From Gammaproteobacteria bacterium (GTDB lineage: Bacteria; Pseudomonadota; Gammaproteobacteria; SZUA-229), in the NCBI GenBank assembly GCA_015488885.1, contig WFMW01000070.1, positions 28,427 to 92,426 on the forward strand: DNA of 64,000 nucleotides, read 5' to 3'. This document shows, in pieces, positions 1-9,237 of the stretch (its first letter is position 1; each line of letters begins with the position of its first letter). The translations under genes were made by a program, and so were the position numbers. Below the pieces are notes generated by a model. The model ran no database searches and was not told the origin of the DNA. It saw nothing but the letters and a program-made list of their open reading frames with translations.

Positions 1-1340
1 AGGTAAAAACAACCCTGGCAATGATTGGCCGGGCGGAAAAAGGCGAAACTGCCGATGTGAATTATATGGAAATTTATACCGAACTTAAACCACATGACGA
101 GTGGGGAACCAGCCGTAGCTATGACTCACTTGCCGAAGCCATGCGTGAACGGCTGGAAAAAGCTATCCCAACATCGGTCATTGCCTTTACCCAGCCGATA
201 CAGATGCGTGTGGAAGAGTTGATTTCCGGGGTACGCGCAACCCTCGCGGTAAAACTGTACGGTAAGGATTTAGCCAGGCTTGATAGCCTGAGTGAGGAAA
301 TTAAAAATGCTGTCAGCAGTGTTCCAGGGGTGGCCGATTTGTCACTGGAGGCCAATATTGGTAAACCACAAATCCGTATTCAGGTGAATCGTACCGAACT
401 TGCCCGTTATGGTCTTAGTGCTGATGATGTTCTCACGGTAGTACGCACCGGTATCGGTGATGAGCGTGTATCCACCCTGATTGATGGGGTTAAACGTTTC
501 AATATCACCGCGCCGCTTAATCCGGCATCGAAAATGGATGTGCAGGCGATAAAAAATATTCCATTACAAACCCCCAGCGGTGCAATTGTTCTCCTGTCAC
601 GTGTTGCTGATGTGAGTGTGGCTGAGGGTTATTCCTTTATTCGTCGTGAACAACTACAACGTTATGCGGTTATTCAGATGGATGTGCGCGGTCGGGATGT
701 GGATGGCTTTGTTAAGGATGCCAGTGCTGCTATCAAACAGAAAGTAACCATGCCACCAGGTTACTGGATTGAATGGGGCGGTGCATTCGAAAATCAGCAG
801 CGCGCCATGCATCGACTTGCTATTATTGTTCCGCTGACTATCTTCTTTATTTTTGTATTGTTATATACCGCGTTTAATTCAGTAAGGTATGCGACTTTGA
901 TTATCGCCAATGTTCCTTTTGCTACCATTGGCGGTATTGTGTCTTTATACATCAGCAATCAATACCTGTCGGTGCCTTCAGCGATTGGTTTTATTGCCGT
1001 ATTCGGGGTGGCAATGCTCAATGGTATCGTCCTGGTAAACTTTATCAATGAACTGCGTGAAAAAGGCATGAGTGTTGCCGAGGCGGTTCGTCGGGGCACA
1101 GAACTTCGTTTACGACCGGTATTGATGACAGCCAGTGTGGCGATACTCGGTTTAATCCCGATGTTGTTATCATCAGGGGTGGGGGCAGAAACCCAGCGGC
1201 CACTGGCTACCGTAGTGGTGGGTGGTTTAATTACCTCGACGCTGTTAACGCTGTTATTGTTGCCAGTAATTTATGAATGGATGGAAACCCGTAAGGAAAA
1301 ATCCGATCAGCAAACCGATGCTTCAACAGGAGAAAAATAA
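1..1340 (+). CDS. Heavy-metal efflux RND permease, C-terminal part (CusA/CzcA-like)
   Basis: Inner-membrane proton-driven pump subunit of a tripartite system that expels metal cations such as Cu, Ag, Co, Zn or Cd. The reading frame is open from base 3, so the 5' end lies outside the window; about 445 codons are seen of the roughly 1030-1050 usual for the family. What is visible is the second periplasmic porter region (about the first 260 residues) and then the last group of membrane helices, including RLAIIVPLTIFFIFVLL, a segment ending in VAMLNGIVLVNFI and a last helix before the charged tail. The metal-site helix TM4 is not in view, so the substrate cannot be read. The stop overlaps the start of the P-II-like gene by one base (TAATG), which implies translational coupling. 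Family assignment is firm; CusA versus CzcA is not. Confidence 0.88.
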   Translation, partial: VKTTLAMIGRAEKGETADVNYMEIYTELKPHDEWGTSRSYDSLAEAMRERLEKAIPTSVIAFTQPIQMRVEELISGVRATLAVKLYGKDLARLDSLSEEIKNAVSSVPGVADLSLEANIGKPQIRIQVNRTELARYGLSADDVLTVVRTGIGDERVSTLIDGVKRFNITAPLNPASKMDVQAIKNIPLQTPSGAIVLLSRVADVSVAEGYSFIRREQLQRYAVIQMDVRGRDVDGFVKDASAAIKQKVTMPPGYWIEWGGAFENQQRAMHRLAIIVPLTIFFIFVLLYTAFNSVRYATLIIANVPFATIGGIVSLYISNQYLSVPSAIGFIAVFGVAMLNGIVLVNFINELREKGMSVAEAVRRGTELRLRPVLMTASVAILGLIPMLLSSGVGAETQRPLATVVVGGLITSTLLTLLLLPVIYEWMETRKEKSDQQTDASTGEK

Positions 1341-1666
1341 TGAAACAGATAAAAGCATTTATTCATCGTAACAGAGTCGCGGACGTGGTTAATGCATTAA
1401 AAAGTGAAGCTTATGACGGGGCGTATAATAGTCTATCCATCGTTCATGTTCAGGGTGCATCACTGCAGGCGCTGGATGCAAAAGAACAGAACTATTCAAT
1501 TGAGCTGGGTATAGAAATGATAACGGAAGTGAAAATAGAAATTTTCTGTCAGGATGATTATGTTGATAAGGCAGTCAGTATTATTCGTGAAAAAGGTCGT
1601 ACCGGACAGGACAATGCTGGCTGGATTTATGTAATGACCATTCAACAGAGTCATCCCGTTGAGTAA
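1340..1666 (+). CDS. P-II-like small signalling protein linked to the metal pump
   Basis: A 108-residue protein with the ferredoxin-like P-II fold pattern. The segment RTGQDNAGWIYV (about residues 87-98) corresponds to the P-II signature RTGxxGDGKIFV. The expected T-loop region (residues 36-55) lacks the conserved uridylylated tyrosine context, so this is not a GlnB/GlnK nitrogen sensor. Small P-II-like proteins are known next to CusA/CzcA genes in proteobacteria, where a metal-sensing or pump-modulating role has been suggested. The one-base overlap with the pump gene supports a shared function here. The ligand cannot be deduced from the sequence. Confidence 0.75.
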   Translation: MKQIKAFIHRNRVADVVNALKSEAYDGAYNSLSIVHVQGASLQALDAKEQNYSIELGIEMITEVKIEIFCQDDYVDKAVSIIREKGRTGQDNAGWIYVMTIQQSHPVE

Positions 1667-1732
1667 ATATACTCAGGGCATCTCGGAATGAAAGTAAAAT
1701 TTCGTAATAAAATAATGCCTGGAGGTTAAAGC

Positions 1733-2347
1733 ATGGCCGGTTGTGGTTGTGAGGTTGAAATAACGAATAAAGAGCAAAAAAATGTATTAGTCCGTTTGCT
1801 GGCTATCAATGCTGTATTGTTTATGGTTGAAATTATACTGGGATGGTATGCGCAGTCCACAGGTTTAATTGCGGATTCTTTTGATATGCTGGCCGATGCA
1901 CTGGTTTACGCTATTGGTTTGTATGCGATTGGTAAAAGTTTGCAAATTAAAGCCAGAGCAGCATTAATCAGTGGCTGGTTTCAGGCTGGCCTGGGACTGC
2001 TTATACTGGTTGATATTGTACGCCGACTCTTTGTTGGCAGCGAACCGGCTTCGGTTTTTATGATGGCGGTGGGAGTGGTAGCACTGTTTGCGAATATTTA
2101 CTGTTTGCTGCTTATCGAAAAACACAGGCACGGCGAAGTCCATATGCGCGCCAGCTGGATATTTCAGAAAAATGATGTCATTGCCAATGTTGGTGTCATT
2201 ATCGGTGGTCTGTTGGTCTGGATGCTGGATGCGCGCTGGCCGGATCTGTTAATAGGAAGTTTTATTGCAATGGTGATCTTTAACGGTGCGCGACAGATCA
2301 TCAGGGATGCACAGCGTGAGCTTACGGAAAATAATGCACATTGCTGA
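1733..2347 (+). CDS. Cation diffusion facilitator family transporter, short form
   Basis: Predicted six-helix inner-membrane metal cation/proton antiporter of 204 residues. TM2 carries the DSFDMLADALVYA segment, with aspartates spaced as in the CDF metal site; TM5 carries NDVIANVGVIIGG, where the second acidic position is asparagine. The N terminus has a CGC motif (residues 4-6) that could bind thiophilic metals. The protein stops soon after TM6 and lacks the cytosolic C-terminal domain that brings typical CDF proteins to about 300 residues. A GGAGG ribosome site lies shortly before the ATG. It follows the RND pump and P-II-like gene on the same strand after 66 bases, so it is probably part of the same metal-resistance operon. 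Confidence 0.82.
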   Translation: MAGCGCEVEITNKEQKNVLVRLLAINAVLFMVEIILGWYAQSTGLIADSFDMLADALVYAIGLYAIGKSLQIKARAALISGWFQAGLGLLILVDIVRRLFVGSEPASVFMMAVGVVALFANIYCLLLIEKHRHGEVHMRASWIFQKNDVIANVGVIIGGLLVWMLDARWPDLLIGSFIAMVIFNGARQIIRDAQRELTENNAHC

Positions 2348-2413
2348 CGAATTTATCCTGAGAAATCATTTTATTCCAATGGTAACAAGCTGATTCAGTA
2401 TAATCACAATCTG

Positions 2414-2441
2414 TTCGACCCAGACTTTTCGACCCAGACTT
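2414..2441. repeat. 14-bp perfect tandem duplication
   Basis: The unit TTCGACCCAGACTT occurs twice in direct succession in the non-coding stretch between the CDF gene and the tRNA. No function is visible. The rest of 2348-2625 holds no gene I can support. Confidence 0.8.
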
Positions 2442-2625
2442 GTTGATAACTTCGCTGATTAACTGGACAGACGTGGGTACGGAAAATACAGGTGTTATTC
2501 AAAGCCTGTTTTTTGTGCTTCTATTAGGTGTGGGTCGCTAACAAAATGTTAATCAGGGAGGTATTAATTAATAATGGAAACAATGTCTTACGTTATGATG
2601 CCTGGCCTGTTTCTGCAAGAAGAAA

Positions 2626-2712
2626 TGGTGCCGAGAAGAGGACTTGAACCTCCACGAGCCAAAGCTCACTAGCACCTGAAGCTAGCGCGTCTACCAATTC
2701 CGCCACCTCGGC
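2626..2712 (-). tRNA. tRNA-Leu, anticodon CAG
   Basis: Read on the minus strand, an 87-nt tRNA with encoded CCA. The acceptor stem GCCGAGG pairs with TCTCGGC (one G-U), followed by discriminator A. The anticodon stem CTAGC/GCTAG encloses the loop TTCAGGT, giving anticodon CAG, which reads leucine CUG codons. A long variable arm is present, as expected for tRNA-Leu, and the T arm contains GGTTCAAGTCC. A good promoter lies directly upstream on the same strand. It appears to be a solitary tRNA gene; I see no adjacent integrase or attachment-site duplication. Confidence 0.97.
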
Positions 2713-2737
2713 AAAGTGTTGAAATTACAAGTCGCGA

Positions 2738-2766
2738 ACTTTACAAGGCAGCAATCCTGCTGTCAA
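2738..2766 (-). promoter_or_regulatory. Sigma-70 type promoter of the tRNA-Leu gene
   Basis: On the minus strand a perfect -35 TTGACA (2761-2766) is followed after 17 bases by TAAAGT (2738-2743). A G+C-rich stretch GTTCGCGAC follows the -10, the kind of discriminator seen at stringently controlled stable-RNA promoters. The tRNA starts about 25 bases downstream. The window also encodes RelA, so growth-rate control is a reasonable inference. Confidence 0.75.
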
Positions 2767-2971
2767 TCAATTATAAAGAAATTTAGCTGATAAAATTGAT
2801 TAATCCGGGGGCATTAGATTATTGTTTGCTGACAAAAAAGCCCCTATCTGCCCGGAAGTCCGTTACAATAGCCTACCCGGATATTTTCTCAACATTCTAT
2901 ATTTTCATGAAGTATCTGGACTAACCCGATAAGGAATTTTCTATCGAATTTGTATTTATTATGTTGGAATT

Positions 2972-5389
2972 ATGTTGAAGTCGATTAAAAAAAAATCAGT
3001 TGCTAAAAAAAAGCGCACCAGCAAGAAAGCAGTAATAAAAGCTACTGCTGTTACAGAACCTGTCAAACCAGGAAAACGCACAACTCGCAAGGGCATCGCT
3101 AAAAAAGTAGCTAAAAAAGTGCCTGAAAAGACGGTAAAAAAACCGGCTAAAAATCAGCAGCATGCAGGCAAAGGGCGGTCTGAACATAAACGAGTATCTG
3201 CTGATTCAACCTCTTTATCAAATATTGACCCGGACGCAGCGATTGAAGCCACGCGCTATGAAAATCCGGTAGCCAGTCGTCGTTTATTGCTGGATACCAT
3301 TCGTAACAAAGGCACCATGACGATGATGGCTTTGCTGCGTGAACTTAAGGTGCAGCCTGAACAGGAAGAAGGGGTTAGTCGTCGGCTGGGTGCGATGGTG
3401 CGTGATGGCCAGCTGGTGCGTAACCGGCGTGGCGGTTTCTTAGCTGTTGATGAAAAACACCTGATTAAAGGTCATGTTATTGCTCACCCTGATGGTTTTG
3501 GTTTTCTGGTACCTGATGAAGGTGGAGACGATCTGTTTCTGTCTGCCAAACAAATGCGTACCCTGTTGCACGGTGACCGTGCAGTAGTAACAGTCGCCGG
3601 CATCGATCGTCGGGGGCGCCGTGAAGGTGCGGTAGTCAGTGTCATCGAACGGGCCAATAAAACGCTGGTTGGGCGGCTGTTTTCCGATGATGGTGTGGCC
3701 TTTGTGGTGGCAGATAATAAACGTATTACTCAGGATATTTTTATTCCTGATGATGCACTTGCTGGTGCCGAAACTGGCCAGATTGTGAAAATTGAAATTG
3801 TCAAACAGCCAACATTCAGGCGGCAGGCCATTGGTCGTATTATTGATATTATCGGTGACCATATGGCACCGGGTATGGAAGTTGAAATTGCCATTCATAG
3901 CCATGGTTTACCCGCCCAGTTTTCAGTGGATGTTATTGAACAGGCACAGGTGCTGGGTGATACTGTTAAAACAGCCGATAAACAGGATCGGGTAGATTTG
4001 CGTGATGTTCCACTGATAACCATAGATGGTGAAGATGCCCGGGATTTTGATGATGCGGTCTATTGTGAACCGCGTGGTAAAAAAGCAAAACAAGGTTGGC
4101 GTTTGCTGGTAGCTATTGCTGATGTGGCACATTATGTTCCCATTGATTCGGCGCTGGATGCATCTGCTTATGAACGTGCTACGTCGGTTTATTTTCCGGG
4201 TCGGGTGCTGCCAATGCTACCGGAAGAAATCTCCAACGGTCTGTGTTCTATTAACCCGGATGTCGATCGTTTATGTATGGTTTGCGAAATGATGGTTAGC
4301 CCTGATGGAGGCATAGACAGTTATCATTTTTTTGAAGCAGTGATGCGTTCACATGCACGTTTAACCTACAAACAGGTAGCCAATGCGCTAGAGGACAGGG
4401 AAAAGATCAATACCGAGGAAGCATCCGTGGCAGCGGTGTATGAACAACTTACCGATTTATCTGCCATGTATCAGCAGCTCGATATAAAACGCAGGCAACG
4501 TGGCGCAATTGAATTTGAAACTACCGAAAGCGTGATTGAATTTAATGATGAAAAACGTATTAACCATATCCACCCGACAGAAAGAAATGAAGCCCATAAG
4601 ATCATTGAAGAATGCATGATTGCAGCGAATGTATGTGCGGCAAAATATGTGGCGAAAAGTAAATTACCCTGTCTTTACCGGGTACATGAAGCACCGACTG
4701 ACGAAAAACTTGAAGATTTGCGCGGTTTTCTGCGTCCGCTGGGTCTGTCTCTAGGTGAACCACAACGTAAGATTACCCCGCAGGATTATGCGGTATTAGC
4801 CGATCAGATCAAGGAGCGTGATGATGTGCTGGTGATTCAGACTTTAATGTTGCGTTCCATGAAACAGGCCGTGTATAAAGCGGAGAATATGGGGCACTTT
4901 GGTCTGGCTTTGAGCCATTATGCGCATTTTACTTCACCGATACGGCGCTATCCCGATTTACTGGTTCATCGCGCCATCAAACATATTATCCATAAACGGG
5001 CGTATCGGGATTATAGCTACCCGATGGATCATATGATGAAAATGGGAGAACACTGTTCCACTAACGAACGCCGTGCCAATGAAGCTTCGCGAGACGCTGA
5101 ATCGGCACTGAAATGTGAATATATGCTAGATAAAATCGGTCGCGAATATGCCGGTCATATCAGCAGTGTCTTACCGTTTGGTATTTTTGTTGAGCTTGAT
5201 GATGAATATGTTGAAGGCCTGGTACATATTACCAGTCTGCCCAAAGATTTTTATGAATTTGAACCTGCCAGCCATGAGCTGGTGGGTGAAAATCATCAGC
5301 TTAAATTTGGTTTAAACGATCAGGTAACGATACGTGTGGTTCGCGTCGATATGGATGAACGCAAGATTGATTTTGAACTGGTTTCATAA
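2972..5389 (+). CDS. rnr: Ribonuclease R
   Basis: Processive 3'-5' exoribonuclease that degrades structured RNA and takes part in rRNA quality control and trans-translation. Of 805 residues, about 1-75 form a lysine/arginine-rich low-complexity tail, followed by a winged-helix segment (about 95-145), cold-shock OB domains, the RNB catalytic domain with DGEDARDFDDAV (D352, D358, D360, D361 match the Mg-binding aspartates), and a C-terminal S1 domain (about 715-805). The protein ends straight after S1, so the basic tail found at the C terminus of the E. coli enzyme is absent and an N-terminal one is present instead. It is followed by rlmB, the usual partner. Confidence 0.96.
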   Translation: MLKSIKKKSVAKKKRTSKKAVIKATAVTEPVKPGKRTTRKGIAKKVAKKVPEKTVKKPAKNQQHAGKGRSEHKRVSADSTSLSNIDPDAAIEATRYENPVASRRLLLDTIRNKGTMTMMALLRELKVQPEQEEGVSRRLGAMVRDGQLVRNRRGGFLAVDEKHLIKGHVIAHPDGFGFLVPDEGGDDLFLSAKQMRTLLHGDRAVVTVAGIDRRGRREGAVVSVIERANKTLVGRLFSDDGVAFVVADNKRITQDIFIPDDALAGAETGQIVKIEIVKQPTFRRQAIGRIIDIIGDHMAPGMEVEIAIHSHGLPAQFSVDVIEQAQVLGDTVKTADKQDRVDLRDVPLITIDGEDARDFDDAVYCEPRGKKAKQGWRLLVAIADVAHYVPIDSALDASAYERATSVYFPGRVLPMLPEEISNGLCSINPDVDRLCMVCEMMVSPDGGIDSYHFFEAVMRSHARLTYKQVANALEDREKINTEEASVAAVYEQLTDLSAMYQQLDIKRRQRGAIEFETTESVIEFNDEKRINHIHPTERNEAHKIIEECMIAANVCAAKYVAKSKLPCLYRVHEAPTDEKLEDLRGFLRPLGLSLGEPQRKITPQDYAVLADQIKERDDVLVIQTLMLRSMKQAVYKAENMGHFGLALSHYAHFTSPIRRYPDLLVHRAIKHIIHKRAYRDYSYPMDHMMKMGEHCSTNERRANEASRDAESALKCEYMLDKIGREYAGHISSVLPFGIFVELDDEYVEGLVHITSLPKDFYEFEPASHELVGENHQLKFGLNDQVTIRVVRVDMDERKIDFELVS

Positions 5390-5511
5390 CCTGGTTTAAT
5401 AATCTTGTTTAATCATTCTGGTATTAATAAATCTGTTTGAGCCTGTGAAACAATATCAAAGATGAGCTGTTCATATAAAAACAATGAATTGTAATCATAA
5501 TAAATAATCAC

Positions 5512-6267
5512 GTGAATAATCATACTGAAATTATTTTTGGATACCATGCGGTTGAATCAGCAGTGCGTCATCATGCAGCCGATATTTTACAACTGTGGAT
5601 GCAACAGGGCAGGCATGATAAGCGTTTTCAGCATTTATCCCAGCTGGCAAAAACAGCTGGTATCACCGTGCAGGCGATCAGCAGTGATAAATTAAAGAAA
5701 AAATGCCCACATGGTCATCATCAGGGGGTGGTTGCTGAACGGCGTTCAAACGGTAAAAATACACGTTCCCTCGAACAGCTGTTTGCGCGTAAAAGTCTGC
5801 TATTGTTAATTCTTGATGAAGTTCAGGATCCACATAATATCGGTGCCTGTTTACGTACTGCTGATGCGAGTGGTGTGGATGCAGTGATTGTTTCAAAAAA
5901 TCGTAGTCCAGCCTTAACGCCGATTATAAGTCATGTTGCCAGCGGTGGGGCGGAAACAGTTCCCTATATTCAGGTCTCTAATCTGGCACGTACTATTAGA
6001 CAGCTACAGGATAACAATATCTGGGTAGCGGGTGCCAGTGGTGATGCTGAAGTTAGCCTTTATGACATGGATACTACCCGGCGTATGGCATTGGTGATGG
6101 GTTCTGAAGGCAAGGGTATGCGCCGTTTGACGCGAGAATCCTGTGACCAGCTTATTGCTATCCCCATGCAGGGATCGGTAGAAAGTTTGAATGTTTCAGT
6201 GGCTACCGGTATCTGTCTGTTTACGATTCGCCAGCGGATGCATGGCATGAATGCATCGCAGGGATGA
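5512..6267 (+). CDS. rlmB: 23S rRNA (guanosine-2'-O-)-methyltransferase RlmB
   Basis: SPOUT-class, SAM-dependent enzyme that methylates G2251 in the peptidyl-transferase P loop of 23S rRNA. At 251 residues it is close to the E. coli length. The N-terminal substrate-binding domain begins with IIFGYHAVESAV. The catalytic domain shows the three SPOUT motifs: NIGACLRTADASGVDA, VMGSEGKGMRRLT and SVESLNVSVATGICLF, the last two forming the trefoil-knot SAM site. The start codon is GTG at 5512. It lies 122 bases after rnr, an arrangement conserved in gammaproteobacteria. Confidence 0.95.
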   Translation: MNNHTEIIFGYHAVESAVRHHAADILQLWMQQGRHDKRFQHLSQLAKTAGITVQAISSDKLKKKCPHGHHQGVVAERRSNGKNTRSLEQLFARKSLLLLILDEVQDPHNIGACLRTADASGVDAVIVSKNRSPALTPIISHVASGGAETVPYIQVSNLARTIRQLQDNNIWVAGASGDAEVSLYDMDTTRRMALVMGSEGKGMRRLTRESCDQLIAIPMQGSVESLNVSVATGICLFTIRQRMHGMNASQG

Positions 6268-6285
6268 TAAAAAAATTGTACTGAT

Positions 6286-7440
6286 ATGTCAGCCACTGTG
6301 CAGTTACAACTTCTGGTTCCCGGTTTGTGTGGGCCATTACCCGATAATAAGCAGCTTGAACATGACCCGGTTTTAATCCGTTTATTCAATACGCTGGCAC
6401 GAGCCAGGGTTGCGACGGGGGAAGAAAATAATGCCATAGAAAAGGATAATGCAGTAGAAAAAGAAAATGGCTATGCATTATTATCAACGTTATTTGCGAT
6501 GCATGTCAGCGCTGAATTTCCCGCAGCGGCCCTAAGTCTGTCAGCTTATCTTCAATATAAACCGGCTGATATGCTATTTGGTTCAACCGCTGATATTGCT
6601 CATTATCTGCAGGCAGGCTATTATTTTTTACATGCCGATCCAGTACATCTGCGGGTTGAAATGGATCATGCTATTTTACAGAGTCCGGCGGATTTACAGC
6701 TAACACCAGCAGAAACCATCGCCTTTTGTGAACAGCAGCAGGCCCATTTTTCAGCCGATGGCATTCACTTTTTTGCGACTGATGCGAGTCACTGCTATGT
6801 CTGTATCAAAAAGCCACAGTTGCTGCATACAACCCGTCTGCAACACGCCATCGGGCGTAATATTCATTTTATTCTGCCTGCCGGTGAAGATGCGATATAC
6901 TGGAAACAGTTTCTGAATGAATCTCAGATGCTGCTGTTTAATCATCCAGCCAATCAGCGTCGGGAGCAAACCGGGCAATTGACCTTAAACAGTCTGTGGT
7001 TACACGGTGGTGGTTGTTTACCGGCTGCTGAGTCCAGGGGGACAGGCGATATCGACCTGGTATGCGCGAATGATTTTTTATTAGCAGGGCTGGCAGATTA
7101 TTTTAAGATACCGTGGTGTGAAATAGACGATATAAAAGCCGGTAACTGGTCGGTTGATTTTTATCGGCGTATAAAAAATTACCGCAAACCGCTGTTATAT
7201 TTTGACTGTTTATTACCCTGGTTACATTATACGGATACACGGATGTGGCAGCAGCAGGTAAATTTATTTTATCAATACTGCCTGCTACCTTTGCTGGTTC
7301 TGGTGCGTCAGGGTAAATTAAATATTGACCTGTATCCACTTAACGATACTATGCCAGATAAAAAATACCATTTTCATCACTATTATGCCTGCCGGTTCTG
7401 GCGCCGGGCAAAAATAAAAAATTATGTCGATACTTACTGA
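6286..7440 (+). CDS. Uncharacterised COG4255-like protein (sometimes named RpfE-type)
   Basis: A 384-residue soluble protein without signal peptide or membrane segments. It resembles the conserved proteobacterial family often labelled 'RpfE type regulatory protein' or 'phosphoglycerate mutase-like'; the supporting segment is LWLHGGGCLP (about residues 238-247), which matches the SLW-GGG motif typical of that family. Members commonly sit directly upstream of recJ, as here, where the two genes overlap by 17 bases. Residues 45-60 contain a glutamate/asparagine-rich, repeat-like insert. No catalytic residues can be named and the function is unknown; the link to recJ is the main clue. Confidence 0.65.
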   Translation: MSATVQLQLLVPGLCGPLPDNKQLEHDPVLIRLFNTLARARVATGEENNAIEKDNAVEKENGYALLSTLFAMHVSAEFPAAALSLSAYLQYKPADMLFGSTADIAHYLQAGYYFLHADPVHLRVEMDHAILQSPADLQLTPAETIAFCEQQQAHFSADGIHFFATDASHCYVCIKKPQLLHTTRLQHAIGRNIHFILPAGEDAIYWKQFLNESQMLLFNHPANQRREQTGQLTLNSLWLHGGGCLPAAESRGTGDIDLVCANDFLLAGLADYFKIPWCEIDDIKAGNWSVDFYRRIKNYRKPLLYFDCLLPWLHYTDTRMWQQQVNLFYQYCLLPLLVLVRQGKLNIDLYPLNDTMPDKKYHFHHYYACRFWRRAKIKNYVDTY

Positions 7441-9232
7441 AGCAGCTGCTGAAACAGATACTGATACTGAAGCGGTTATGTCTGCCTGTATTTCGAAAAT
7501 TCAACCATGCAAGCGTCCGGTTAGTGAAGAATTAGCCAGCAGCGAGCTTAATCCACTGTTGCAGCAACTGTATGCCAACCGGGGTGTTACGCGTCTGGAT
7601 CAACTGGATTATTCATTGTCACAGCTGGCTGATTACCATGAGCTGAAAGATATTCAACCGGCAGCTGATATTATCGCCGAACATATTATCGAAAACAGAA
7701 AAATTATTATTGTAGGCGATTTCGATGTTGATGGCGCCACCAGTTCTGCATTGATGATAAGAGCATTGCAAGCCTTTGGTGCAACCCGAGTCAGTTACCT
7801 GGTACCGAATCGGTTTAAAACCGGATATGGGCTTGGTCCGGAAATCGTTGCGCTTGCCGATGAACAGTCTGCTGAGCTGATTATTACGGTTGATAATGGC
7901 ATTGCCAGTATTGAAGGCGTTGCCGAAGCCAACCAACGGCATATTAAAGTTGTGGTCACCGACCATCATTTACCGGCTGAGACAACACCGGCAGCGGCAG
8001 CGATTGTTAATCCCAATCAACATGGGTGTTTGTTTCCCTGTAAAAATACCGCAGGTGTCGGGGTGGCCTTTTATGTGATGCTGGCAGTACGCGCCCGATT
8101 GCGTGAAAGTGGCCGCTTTAGTGCGGCCACACAGCCAAATATGGCCGTTCTTCTGGATCTGGTAGCGTTGGGTACGGTTGCTGATGTGGTGCCACTGGAC
8201 AGGAATAACCGCCTGCTGGTAGCGCTGGGTTTACAACGTATTCAACAAAATCGGGGCTGTGCAGGAATTAATGCTTTATTAAGTATTGCCGGTAAAAATA
8301 GTGCTCGTTGCAGCAGTCAGGATTTTGGTTTTGTGATTGGTCCCCGGCTTAATGCAGCAGGCAGGCTTGAAGATATGTCTATCGGTATTGAATGCCTGCT
8401 TAGTGATGATGATGCGCAAGCCCTGTCACTGGCGCAACAGCTTGATGATATCAATCATCAACGCCGACAGATTGAAGCTGATATGCTCAGCCAGGCATTA
8501 CACAAACTGGAAACAGACTGTGCCCTGCCTGATCCAGCAAATCAGTCCACACCGATCGACGCGGGTCTGGCACTGTATCACCCGGACTGGCATCAGGGGG
8601 TGGTCGGGCTGATTGCTTCTCGCGTCAAGGAAAAATATCACCGTCCAGTATTTGCTTTTGCTAACGCAGAACAGGTCGGCGTGTTAAAAGGCTCAGGTCG
8701 TTCTATTCCAGGCCTGCATATTCGTGATACTCTGGATTTGCTGGCCAAATCCAGTCCCGATTTAATCCTTAAATTTGGTGGTCATGCGATGGCGGCAGGT
8801 TTGAGTATCAGGACTGAAAAATTCGAATTGTTCAGACAGTTGTTTAATCATCAGGTTAGTCTATTGCTCGATGAAAAAGATTTAACCATGGTCAGACAAA
8901 CCGATGGTTCTGTACCACCGGATTTTATGACCATAGATTTTTCATTACTGATTAAATATGCCGGACCCTGGGGGCAGGCTTTTCCCGAGCCCTTATTCGA
9001 TGATGTGTTCAGCGTTGATAACTGGTCTATTGTGGGCAAAAAACACCTGAAGATGCGTTTAAAACAGATTGATCATCAGCGTGTGTATAATGCCATCGCC
9101 TTTAATATGGATGAATCTGTCCTACCGGCTGGAGATATACCTGTTCGTGTTGTCTACCGTCTGGATGTTAATGAATTTCGAGGCAATCGAAGCCTGCAAC
9201 TGATTGTTAATCATATCGAAGCGGCAGCATAA
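7424..9232 (+). CDS. recJ: Single-stranded-DNA-specific exonuclease RecJ
   Basis: 5'-3' ssDNA exonuclease used in RecF-pathway recombination, mismatch repair and fork processing. The DHH-family motifs are all visible: GDFDVDGATSSALM (motif I), TVDNG, VVTDHHLP (the DHH triad), GTVADVVPL and the DHHA1 motif GGHAMAAGLS. The C-terminal OB domain is present; length is 602 residues against 577 in E. coli. The ATG at 7424 overlaps the preceding gene by 17 bases; M19 at 7478 is an alternative start and the first 18 residues are low-complexity. Two amino-terminal acidic/threonine repeats (ETDTDTEA) look like slippage-derived sequence. Confidence 0.95.
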   Translation: MSILTEAAAETDTDTEAVMSACISKIQPCKRPVSEELASSELNPLLQQLYANRGVTRLDQLDYSLSQLADYHELKDIQPAADIIAEHIIENRKIIIVGDFDVDGATSSALMIRALQAFGATRVSYLVPNRFKTGYGLGPEIVALADEQSAELIITVDNGIASIEGVAEANQRHIKVVVTDHHLPAETTPAAAAIVNPNQHGCLFPCKNTAGVGVAFYVMLAVRARLRESGRFSAATQPNMAVLLDLVALGTVADVVPLDRNNRLLVALGLQRIQQNRGCAGINALLSIAGKNSARCSSQDFGFVIGPRLNAAGRLEDMSIGIECLLSDDDAQALSLAQQLDDINHQRRQIEADMLSQALHKLETDCALPDPANQSTPIDAGLALYHPDWHQGVVGLIASRVKEKYHRPVFAFANAEQVGVLKGSGRSIPGLHIRDTLDLLAKSSPDLILKFGGHAMAAGLSIRTEKFELFRQLFNHQVSLLLDEKDLTMVRQTDGSVPPDFMTIDFSLLIKYAGPWGQAFPEPLFDDVFSVDNWSIVGKKHLKMRLKQIDHQRVYNAIAFNMDESVLPAGDIPVRVVYRLDVNEFRGNRSLQLIVNHIEAAA

Positions 9233-9237
9233 TAACG

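Noticed and set aside
2571..2670. Short open frame starting ATGGAAACAATG after a GGAGG-like site
   Set aside because: It runs into the antisense of the tRNA-Leu gene and stops there.
3440..3904. Long minus-strand open frame inside rnr
   Set aside because: It is antisense to the strongly conserved OB domains of RNase R and shows no protein-like features.
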